NCBI GenBank assembly: GCA_023264755.1
Contig: JAHFVB010000398.1
Location: 1-5,148, forward strand
Direction of reading: 5' to 3'
DNA length: 5,148 nt
Source of the DNA: Mycobacterium sp.
GTDB lineage: Bacteria > Actinomycetota > Actinomycetes > Mycobacteriales > Mycobacteriaceae
The translations under genes and the position numbers were made by a program. Shown here piece after piece: positions 1 through 5,148 of the stretch; within the stretch, counting starts at the first letter, position 1; the number at the start of each line of letters is the position of its first letter. The notes under the pieces were generated by a model. That model was not told the DNA's origin, searched no databases, and saw nothing but the letters and a program-made list of their open reading frames with translations.

Positions 1-190
1 AAACGACCCGGTTGTTGTTTCCAGCAGTGTAGACGTCGCCGATGACGGCGATGTTCAGTCGGCGGAATGTATCCGTATTCTTCTGAGCTTTGCTCAATGC
101 GAATGCGGACGCACCAACCAGGGTGCCGACTAACACAATGGCAATAGCCGAGGTCAGAATTATTCGTCGTTTACGGATCGATGCCCCCAT
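1..190 (-). CDS. Membrane-anchored SGNH/GDSL-type hydrolase, N-terminal fragment
   Basis: Only the first 63 codons are present; the gene runs off the left edge. From the ATG at 190 the protein begins MGASIRKRR, a basic stretch, followed by a hydrophobic segment (about residues 10-32), which reads as a signal peptide or type II membrane anchor. After a short linker comes a beta-strand and loop, LNIAVIGDVYTAG (residues 45-57), matching block I of SGNH/GDSL hydrolases, normally GDSxxxG. The family includes esterases and acyl-modifying enzymes; in polysaccharide loci they are often linked to O-acetyl groups. Here the nucleophile serine position is valine (residue 53), so catalysis is doubtful. 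The glycosyltransferase upstream ends 9 nt before this ATG, in the same frame, so the two are probably co-transcribed. A TTG two codons earlier (196) is an alternative start; no clear ribosome binding site is visible. GC is about 53% by hand count, well below the neighbours. The family call rests on one motif plus the anchor. Confidence 0.68.
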   Translation of the reverse strand, partial: MGASIRKRRIILTSAIAIVLVGTLVGASAFALSKAQKNTDTFRRLNIAVIGDVYTAGNNNRVV

Positions 191-199
191 GTTCAATGG

Positions 200-1306
200 T
201 TACCGTCGATTATCGGAGTATATGTCGAGGAGACGCTGACCGATCGCCGGCATTCCGAATTTGGTGTGGGCGGCTTCCCGTCCACGCTTGCCCATCGTCC
301 GCGCCAGCAACTCATCGGTGAGGATTTGTCGTACCGCGGTCACGAACGCTTGCGACTGACCGTCGGTGACGACGCCGCACCCGGTTTCTTCCACCATGGG
401 CGCCAACCCGCAATCGGCCGCGATCACCACCGGCAGTCCCACGGACATCGCTTCGAGCACCGACATCGGGTAGGGCTCGCGTTCGGAAGGCAGGACGTAG
501 ACGCTGGCCTGCGCCATCCGGAGCGCGATTGCGGCGGGCGGCAGCGGCCCTTCCCAGCTGATGCGCGACTCGGCTCCGATCGCGGCCCGAACCGCAGCCC
601 CCTCACCTTCGTCGGGGCCAACGAGCGTGAACCTGGCCTCGAGCCCCTCGGCTAGCAGCGTCTTGGCCAGCTCCACGAACATCACCGGGTGCTTGCGCGC
701 GTGCAAGCGGGCCACGAACAGTACTTCGGGCGGTTGCGGTGGCTTGCTTGCCCTCGGGTAGTCGGGTACGCCATTGCCGACTTGGATCAGGGGCAGCGGA
801 GCACGGGCGACGTCCTCGAGTTGGGCACCTTCCTGCTCGGTGAGGTAGAGCACGGCCTTGGCATCTCGCAGCACCTTGCGCGTCCAGACCGCATCGAGCG
901 GTGCGGCCAGCGGATGGCGAGAAGGTACGACCATTCCGTGGGTTTGCAGCACATACGGGATGCGTTGTCGGCGTGCGGAGATCGCTACGGGCAGCACGAC
1001 TAGATCGCGACCGAAATGGATGTGCACGGCGTCGAAACTCTTGCCGTCGCGGCGAAACCAGCTGGCCAATCCAGGCGCCCCGAGGCCGGGGAACCCGACT
1101 CCGGGAAGCAACGTCCGCGCGGCGAACAGGCGCACCGGCACCCCGTTGACGTCGCGCGTCGAAACCGGGTATCCGCGAGCGGCGGCCGCGAGCGTCACGT
1201 CGTGGCCCTGTCTGGCGAGCTCCGCGCTCTGATTCAACGCGACCCGGGCGGGCCCGCCAAAGGCTCCGTCGGGACTCAGCAGAGCTACCACCTGCAGGAT
1301 CCGCAT
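200..1306 (-). CDS. GT4-family glycosyltransferase (GT-B fold)
   Basis: A 368-residue retaining glycosyltransferase of the GT4 type, expected to transfer a sugar from a nucleotide-sugar donor to a lipid-linked polysaccharide intermediate at the cytoplasmic face. The N-terminal domain starts with a Rossmann strand (MRILQVVALL) and the glycine-rich acceptor-side loop with helix (GGPARVALNQSAELARQGHDV, about 17-37). The C-terminal domain has the GT4 signatures: VARLHARKHP (198-207) with R200 and K205 for donor phosphates, and the EX7E pair E277/E285 in EREPYPMSVLEAM, followed by GLPVV. Length is normal for the family. I chose the ATG at 1306 because the fold begins there and because its A is shared with the stop of the upstream acetyltransferase gene (TGATG), which suggests translational coupling. 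The open frame continues 111 codons upstream to a start near 1639, but that part is Arg/His-rich and lies over the acetyltransferase gene in another frame. The sugar specificity cannot be read from sequence. Confidence 0.9.
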   Translation of the reverse strand: MRILQVVALLSPDGAFGGPARVALNQSAELARQGHDVTLAAAARGYPVSTRDVNGVPVRLFAARTLLPGVGFPGLGAPGLASWFRRDGKSFDAVHIHFGRDLVVLPVAISARRQRIPYVLQTHGMVVPSRHPLAAPLDAVWTRKVLRDAKAVLYLTEQEGAQLEDVARAPLPLIQVGNGVPDYPRASKPPQPPEVLFVARLHARKHPVMFVELAKTLLAEGLEARFTLVGPDEGEGAAVRAAIGAESRISWEGPLPPAAIALRMAQASVYVLPSEREPYPMSVLEAMSVGLPVVIAADCGLAPMVEETGCGVVTDGQSQAFVTAVRQILTDELLARTMGKRGREAAHTKFGMPAIGQRLLDIYSDNRR

Positions 1307-1857
1307 CACATCGTGGTGACGAGAGACGGTGGGGGGCGCACGAACGAGTTGGGCGGGACGTCGGCGGTGACGAGTGCGGTAGCCGCCACCACCGTGTTGG
1401 CCCCGATGGTCACGCCGCGCAACACCGTGGTGCGTGCGCACAGCCACACCCCGTCCTCCAGAACGATGGGGGCGTTGTCGAACTCGAAGCTCGGTGAGTG
1501 GCGGTCGTGGCTGCCGGTGCAGACATACGAGTGCTGGGAAATGCAGACATCGGATCCGATGGTGATGTGGTCGAGATTGTAGAGTTCCGCGTCGGTGCCG
1601 ACCCACGAATTGTCGCCGATTGTCAATTTCCATGGCCATTGCACCCGAACGCGCTGTTTAATCAGCACCCCTTCACCGATCTCGGCGCCAAACCAGCGCA
1701 ACAGGGCGCACCGCAGCCGGTTCGGGCACCATACCTGGGTGAAAATCAACGTGGACACCGCAACCCAAAGTGCCTGCGGGATGAACCCGCGCCCTTTGTC
1801 GTACGGGCGTCCGCGCCGAGCTGCCAGTGATCGGGTAGACGTGGATTGAGAACTCAA
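1306..1857 (-). CDS. WcaF-like hexapeptide-repeat acetyltransferase
   Basis: A 183-residue left-handed beta-helix acyltransferase resembling the colanic-acid acetyltransferase WcaF, expected to O-acetylate a sugar of the repeat unit using acetyl-CoA. After a short polar N-terminus there is a helix (LWVAVSTLIF, about 30-39), then the family-typical LLRWFGAEIG (52-61), WPWKLTIGDNSWVG (74-87) and repeated isoleucine/valine-rich hexapeptide turns such as ITIGSD and VTIGAN. H117 in YVCTGSHD (111-118) matches the catalytic histidine region of the family. Length matches WcaF (about 180). The start is TTG at 1857: a stop codon lies in frame just two codons upstream, no ATG occurs before the conserved part, and a six-G run sits 6 nt before it. 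The C-terminus is unusual: the common GNP-type ending is replaced by RPPPSLVTTM. It is the first gene of the leftward unit and overlaps the GT4 gene by one base. Confidence 0.88.
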   Translation of the reverse strand: MSSQSTSTRSLAARRGRPYDKGRGFIPQALWVAVSTLIFTQVWCPNRLRCALLRWFGAEIGEGVLIKQRVRVQWPWKLTIGDNSWVGTDAELYNLDHITIGSDVCISQHSYVCTGSHDRHSPSFEFDNAPIVLEDGVWLCARTTVLRGVTIGANTVVAATALVTADVPPNSFVRPPPSLVTTM

Positions 1858-1863
1858 CTTTCA

Positions 1864-1869
1864 CCCCCC
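1864..1869 (-). promoter_or_regulatory. Ribosome binding site of the acetyltransferase gene
   Basis: On the minus strand a run of six G is followed by TGAAAG and then the TTG start, a spacing of 6 nt. It is a G-rich variant of the Shine-Dalgarno core and is what decides the unusual TTG start, since no ATG or GTG is available in frame between the upstream stop codon and the conserved region. Confidence 0.5.
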
Positions 1870-1876
1870 AAGAAAT

Positions 1877-1929
1877 CGGCGCTCTATTGCTCTGGCGACA
1901 ACCTTAGCGAGCTTGCTGCCAGAGCGCCG
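1877..1929. repeat. Interrupted 12-bp inverted repeat, candidate operator or leader hairpin
   Basis: The right arm GCCAGAGCGCCG (1918-1929) is the exact reverse complement of CGGCGCTCTGGC. The left side reads CGGC (1877-1880), then GCTCTATT (1881-1888), then GCTCTGGC (1889-1896). Removing one 8-bp unit gives the perfect 12-bp partner with a 21-nt spacer. As it stands, two left segments compete for the right arm: CGGCGCTCT (9 bp, 1877-1885) and GCTCTGGC (8 bp, 1889-1896). The repeat ends 20 nt before the TTG of the leftward unit and lies over 80 nt before the preferred start of the rightward unit. It could bind a regulator of both units or fold in the leader RNA. There is no T-run after it, so it does not look like an intrinsic terminator. 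Confidence 0.5.
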
Positions 1930-2000
1930 CATTATTCAACTCGACCGGCTATCGTTCGGTTTGCGCATAAGGATGCAAAGGACCGCAAAGGATGAAGTGC

Positions 2001-2007
2001 AAGGGGA
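2001..2007 (+). promoter_or_regulatory. Ribosome binding site of the Wzy-like gene
   Basis: AAGGGGA lies 4 nt before the GTG at 2012 and supports that start. A competing AAGGA (1988-1992) lies 4 nt before GTG 1997, so the two starts cannot be separated with certainty. The ATG at 1973 has AAGG directly abutting it, which is too close. Confidence 0.45.
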
Positions 2008-2011
2008 CGGC

Positions 2012-3271
2012 GTGAGAAATTCTGCTTTCGCGCCCGTCGTGGACCCGTCGGCAAGTCTGAAGGTGAACACCGCGGTGGCGGGGCAGGTCGCGGTGTTCGC
2101 GATCGGCGCGACCTCGGGCATCCACCTGCTGAACTTCACCGTGACGGGCCTGTCGGTGGTGTGTCTGCTGTTGGTGCCGGCCTTTCTGCTCATGACGCAC
2201 CGCGGGCTGGAGCTCCTGCCCGTGGTGTTGGCGGTGTTGGGCTGGATTTCCTACCTGGCGTCCGGGCTGGTGCACGGCGTGAGTCCGCTTTGGCCGAATG
2301 CCGTGGCGCCAGCGGCATTCTCGCTGTACTTCATCGGGCTGACGGTGCTGACCGGACGCTCGGTGGAGCTGATCGCGATGGTCCTCGGCGGGCTGGCCGT
2401 CGGGAGCCTGGTCTTCTTCTTCACCACCGGAATCGCGTTGTCCAACACCGGCAGCTTCCTCGACTTCTGGAAATATGGCATCGCGCCAGGCGTGACCGTC
2501 CTGGTCCTATTCGGGCTGGTGATGACCAGAGCACCGCTGGTCCTGCACGCGTCGGTGTTGGCGCTGCTCGGGGTGGCCAGCCTCGGGCTCAACTACCGTT
2601 CGCACGCACTGGTGTGCTTGCTCGCCTCGGCGATCCTGTTCAGCCACCACTTCTTGCGCGAACGGGTGCGCCGCGGCTGGCGATTCGCTGGGATCATTGC
2701 CTTCGGCCTGGCCTTTGGCTACGTCATGCCGATCGCCGCCAGAGCAGGATTGCTCGGGCCCGCGCTGCAAGGCAAGGAAATCGAGCAACAGACCACGGGT
2801 CTGCCGACGCTGCTGGCAGGTCGTACGGAGCCGCCAGAGACCATCACCGCCATCATCGAGCATCCGTTGCTTGGCTGGGGAAGTGCGCTGAAGTTCACGC
2901 CGGACTTCTATGCCCATGCCGAGCACTTCGCGGTCCAGATGGGGTACATGCCGACGTTTCCGTTCGAGCTCTATTGGCGGCTGCCGGCTCAGGACGAGTC
3001 TGCGACGCACTCACTCTTGCTCGGTTCCTGGGCGGAGGGTGGCGTGCTGGCGGTGCTGTTGCCCGCGTTCCTCCTGGTGGCCTGCCTGGGCATCGTGTGG
3101 AACTACGCCCGGTTCGGGAAGTGGGCTGCCCTGGTGGTGACGGTTGGCCTGCAAGGGATCTGGGATCTGCTCTTTCAGCCGTGGGCCTACAACATGCTCC
3201 CGGTGTTCGCCTGCATCGCGCTGCTGTACGGCGCTACGCACTTTCGCCATGAGCCTGCCCCGCCGCAATGA
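2012..3271 (+). CDS. Wzy/O-antigen-ligase-like polysaccharide polymerase
   Basis: A 419-residue polytopic membrane protein, expected to polymerise or ligate lipid-linked repeat units on the outer face of the cytoplasmic membrane. About 11-12 hydrophobic segments are visible, for example around residues 46-61, 67-86, 97-113, 118-139, 154-172, 199-213, 224-242, 339-362, 369-384 and 394-407. A large polar loop (about 243-338) carries the family-like pattern of an arginine followed by IIEHPLLGWGS (about 270-291), and ends at THSLLLGSWAEGG (332-344), matching the HS/HN...ExG element of WaaL/Wzy proteins. These proteins diverge strongly, so ligase versus polymerase cannot be settled; the neighbouring flippase favours polymerase. 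The GTG at 2012 is chosen for its AAGGGGA site and the A/T-rich codons after it. GTG 1997, ATG 1973 and TTG 1913 (452 residues) are alternatives. Its stop overlaps the next start as ATGA. It is the first gene of the rightward unit. Confidence 0.82.
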   Translation: MRNSAFAPVVDPSASLKVNTAVAGQVAVFAIGATSGIHLLNFTVTGLSVVCLLLVPAFLLMTHRGLELLPVVLAVLGWISYLASGLVHGVSPLWPNAVAPAAFSLYFIGLTVLTGRSVELIAMVLGGLAVGSLVFFFTTGIALSNTGSFLDFWKYGIAPGVTVLVLFGLVMTRAPLVLHASVLALLGVASLGLNYRSHALVCLLASAILFSHHFLRERVRRGWRFAGIIAFGLAFGYVMPIAARAGLLGPALQGKEIEQQTTGLPTLLAGRTEPPETITAIIEHPLLGWGSALKFTPDFYAHAEHFAVQMGYMPTFPFELYWRLPAQDESATHSLLLGSWAEGGVLAVLLPAFLLVACLGIVWNYARFGKWAALVVTVGLQGIWDLLFQPWAYNMLPVFACIALLYGATHFRHEPAPPQ

Positions 3272-4173
3272 CCTGGACGGTCAGCGCGGTGATCCCCACG
3301 GTGGGGCGGCCGTCGTTAGGGCGGGCCGTGCGGTCGGTGTTCAACCAGACCCGGCCGGTAGCGGAACTCATCGTCGTGGCCGACACCGATCAGCCCGTGG
3401 ACGTCCCCGCCGATGACCGAATCACGCTACTGCGCACCCCGTTTCGTGGTGGCCCCGCCAAGGCCAGACAACTCGGGATCGATGCTGCACGTGGGACGGT
3501 CATCGCCCTGCTCGACGACGACGACGAGTGGTATCCAACCAAGCTGGAGCGACAGCTCGAGCCGGTGCGGGGCGAGTCCGACCCGCATTGGATCACCTCG
3601 TCCCGGATGTCGATGGTCGGTCCTGGCACCCGCCGGAGAGTCCTGCCGCGGCGGCTCATCGAGCCTCGCCAGTCGTTGGCGGAGTATTGGTTTCGCTTCT
3701 CCGACCTCCGGCAAGGCGGTGCCGCACTGCAAACCTCCACGCTGTGCTTCCCGACCGAGCTGGCCCGCCAGATCCGCTGGGACGCTCATGTCGGGGCCGC
3801 CCACGACGAGCCAAGCTGGCTGATCAACGTGCAGCGCACGATTCCCGAATTGCGGATCATTCAACTGCCCGACGTGCTGGGTACGTACAACGTCCAGCAC
3901 GCGTCCGAATCTCGCAGCCGGTCCGACTGCACCGAGAGCTACATCGAGTGGGGTTTGCAGTATCTGGCCGACGAGTCGGACCGCGTACTCGGCGACTACC
4001 TCTGCACCAGTCCGGTCAGCGCGGCAGTCTCGGCGGGTTCGTTGCGCGGAGTGCGGCGATCGCTTCAGTGCGCCCTCCGCCACGGTCGGCCCGGTCCCTT
4101 TGCCGTGAGTTTCGCCCTGCTGAGCGCGGCCAGGATCCTCGGACAAGCGACGATGTCTCGGATTCGCCGATGA
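3268..4173 (+). CDS. GT2-family glycosyltransferase (GT-A fold)
   Basis: A 301-residue GT-A glycosyltransferase, expected to add a sugar to the growing lipid-linked repeat unit at the cytoplasmic face. The N-terminus has the family strand and loop (VSAVIPTVGRPSLGRAVRSV, 5-24), then ELIVVADTD (33-41), the donor-side GGPAKARQLGIDAARG (61-76), and the acidic metal/nucleotide site LLDDDDEW (81-88). The HDEPSWL element (179-185) sits where the catalytic base of inverting GT2 enzymes is usual, with D180 or E181 the likely residue. The C-terminal 50 residues are basic with a hydrophobic stretch (about 278-292) that may touch the membrane. The start is ATG 3268, overlapping the stop of the Wzy-like gene by 4 nt (ATGA); its own stop overlaps the next start in the same way. 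No Shine-Dalgarno sequence is visible, which fits coupled translation. The sugar transferred is unknown. Confidence 0.88.
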   Translation: MTWTVSAVIPTVGRPSLGRAVRSVFNQTRPVAELIVVADTDQPVDVPADDRITLLRTPFRGGPAKARQLGIDAARGTVIALLDDDDEWYPTKLERQLEPVRGESDPHWITSSRMSMVGPGTRRRVLPRRLIEPRQSLAEYWFRFSDLRQGGAALQTSTLCFPTELARQIRWDAHVGAAHDEPSWLINVQRTIPELRIIQLPDVLGTYNVQHASESRSRSDCTESYIEWGLQYLADESDRVLGDYLCTSPVSAAVSAGSLRGVRRSLQCALRHGRPGPFAVSFALLSAARILGQATMSRIRR

Positions 4174-5148
4174 CGGTGGAGCAGGGTCGGCTAACCCCTC
4201 AGGAGCGGCGCGCCCTGGTGTTAGCGCCCGTGTACCGCATACTCGGTACGCCGGTGGTCGCCGTGCTCGGGCTCGCCAACACCGCCATCATCGTGCGCGA
4301 GACCGGTGCGGCCGTGTTCGGACTGGTCTCCCTGGTCGCCACCATCACGCTACTGTTTCCCTTCGCCGATCTCGGCATTGGGGCAACGGTGCTCAATGCC
4401 AGCTCCCAGCTATTGGGGGATGACCGGGATCCGAACGCGGCCAACGTCATTCGCAGGGCGTATCACGTACTGTTCGGCGTGGCCGCAGTGGTGGCGGCGG
4501 CCGCGTTGGCCGTCATGGCGTTCGACGGCTGGGCCGCGCTGATCGGATTCTCCAGCGGGCCCGACGACAGGTGGGCGATCACCGTGGCCGCCTGTGTGTT
4601 TGCCGCGACCATTCCGGCCGCGCTCGGGTTGCGCATCTTGGTCGGCATCGACCGGTTGCCGCTGGTGACGTTGTTGTTGATGAGCTGTCCCGCCTTCGCG
4701 CTGATGCTGACGCTAGCGCTCTACTGGATCCACGCGCCGGGGATCTGGTTTGCGGTGTCGGCCTTGGGGGGCCTGCTCATCGGTGAACTCATCGGCACGG
4801 TGCTGGCCCTGCGCCACTCGGGTCTCGGGTGGTCGGCATTTGCCCGCGTGACGTTGCCGCGCAGCGACTCCCGACTGCTCGCGGGAAGCATGTGGCTGTT
4901 CATCGTGGGGGTGGGCACACCGATCGGAGTGCAAGCCGGCCGCATCCTGTTGGCCCACTTGTCGACGCCATTGGAGCTATCGCAGTACGCGTTGGTGGCC
5001 CAGCTCTACGCGGTGTGTTGGTCGGCGCTGGCCACTGCGGGCTACGCCTACTGGCCGGTCTTCGTGAAACGGCGCGCGGCGTGCGAACAGACGGTGCGGA
5101 TGTGGTGGCAGTTGACGGGTACGTTCGCGGCCGTCGCGGCCGTCGCCA
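4170..5148 (+). CDS. Wzx-like polysaccharide flippase, 3' end beyond window
   Basis: Open to the right edge: 326 complete codons with no stop. It starts at ATG 4170, inside the ATGA overlap with the GT2 gene. The protein has a short polar N-terminus (MTVEQGRLTPQERR) and then repeated hydrophobic segments at about residues 24-42, 48-66, 98-117, 135-155, 164-185, 190-214, 236-258, 274-296 and 312 onward. This is the layout of the MOP/MVF (RfbX/Wzx) exporters, which usually have 12-14 segments over 400-500 residues, so roughly 100-170 residues are missing. Features that look like this family include ETGAAVFGLVSL followed by FPFADLGIGATVLN (64-77), and a charged cytoplasmic loop with DDRDPNAANVIRRA. 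Expected role: moving the undecaprenyl- or polyprenyl-linked repeat unit to the outer face for the Wzy-like protein. No strong sequence motif defines Wzx, so the call rests on topology, these loops and the neighbours. Confidence 0.83.
   Translation, partial: MTVEQGRLTPQERRALVLAPVYRILGTPVVAVLGLANTAIIVRETGAAVFGLVSLVATITLLFPFADLGIGATVLNASSQLLGDDRDPNAANVIRRAYHVLFGVAAVVAAAALAVMAFDGWAALIGFSSGPDDRWAITVAACVFAATIPAALGLRILVGIDRLPLVTLLLMSCPAFALMLTLALYWIHAPGIWFAVSALGGLLIGELIGTVLALRHSGLGWSAFARVTLPRSDSRLLAGSMWLFIVGVGTPIGVQAGRILLAHLSTPLELSQYALVAQLYAVCWSALATAGYAYWPVFVKRRAACEQTVRMWWQLTGTFAAVAAVA

Larger units (their letters stand above)
1858..2011. promoter_or_regulatory. Divergent intergenic region between the two units
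   Basis: About 154 bases separate the TTG start of the leftward unit from the preferred GTG start of the rightward unit, so promoters for both directions should lie here. The region is less GC-rich than the genes. I looked for paired -35/-10 hexamers on both strands and found only weak candidates: TATTCA at 1933-1938 and TATCGT at 1950-1955 on plus, and AATAAT on minus over the 1931-1936 area. None has a good -35 at proper spacing, so no promoter is assigned. The clear structure in it is the interrupted inverted repeat at 1877-1929. If the rightward gene starts earlier (TTG 1913, ATG 1973 or GTG 1997), the region is shorter. Confidence 0.6.

Noticed and set aside
11..20. GTT triplet run near the left edge
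   Set aside because: It is only three units and codes three asparagines after the SGNH block I; too short to call a repeat.
1016..1582. Plus-strand open frame of 188 codons across the acetyltransferase/GT4 junction
   Set aside because: It reads antisense to two well-supported genes, has no recognisable motif and no ribosome binding site.
1307..1639. N-terminal extension of the GT4 frame by 111 residues
   Set aside because: The extension is Arg/His-rich, has no domain character, and lies antisense-free but out of frame over the well-supported acetyltransferase gene; the GT-B fold starts cleanly at the ATG at 1306.
1877..1929. Intrinsic terminator
   Set aside because: The inverted repeat lies between divergent starts, not after a stop codon, and neither strand has a T-run following the stem.
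2161..3252. Long plus-strand open frame (363 codons) overlapping the Wzy-like gene
   Set aside because: It is an out-of-frame shadow, rich in Ala, Arg and Gly, while the other frame gives a coherent multi-span membrane protein with family motifs.
3511..3528. Short GAC repeat
   Set aside because: It codes the acidic DDDDE site of the GT2 enzyme, so it is explained by protein function rather than a microsatellite.
3427..4146. Long minus-strand open frame (239 codons) opposite the GT2 gene
   Set aside because: Typical antisense shadow in GC-rich DNA; the composition has no domain pattern and the plus strand has clear GT2 motifs with overlapping stop/start junctions on both sides.

Overview
The window is a GC-rich stretch (about 60-70% in the genes hand-counted) with tightly packed genes, 1-4 nt stop/start overlaps and use of GTG and TTG starts. 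This fits a high-GC actinobacterium. A mycobacterium or close relative is my best guess from codon style and the look of the proteins, but no single base in the window proves the genus.

The content is one locus for a Wzx/Wzy-type surface or exported polysaccharide, split into two divergent transcription units around an intergenic region at about 1858-2011. Leftward (minus strand) are a WcaF-like hexapeptide acetyltransferase (1857-1306), a GT4 glycosyltransferase (1306-200) and the N-terminal end of a membrane-anchored SGNH/GDSL-type hydrolase that leaves the window at base 1. Rightward (plus strand) are a Wzy/O-antigen-ligase-like polytopic membrane protein (2012-3271), a GT2 glycosyltransferase (3268-4173) and a Wzx-like flippase (4170 to beyond 5148). 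The last gene is open at the right edge.

The parts make one pathway. Cytoplasmic glycosyltransferases (GT4, GT2) would add sugars to a lipid-linked repeat unit, and the WcaF-like protein would O-acetylate a sugar or intermediate. The flippase would move the unit across the membrane and the Wzy-like protein would polymerise or ligate it outside. The SGNH protein would sit outside, anchored by its N-terminal segment. No initiating sugar-phosphate transferase and no chain-length regulator (Wzz) lie in the window; they may lie beyond either edge.

The points most worth a second look are: (1) the SGNH protein reads GDV where the family has the nucleophile motif GDS; (2) the divergent intergenic region carries a 12-bp inverted repeat whose left arm is interrupted by an 8-bp partial tandem duplication, a candidate operator or leader structure; (3) the SGNH fragment is clearly lower in GC than its neighbours.
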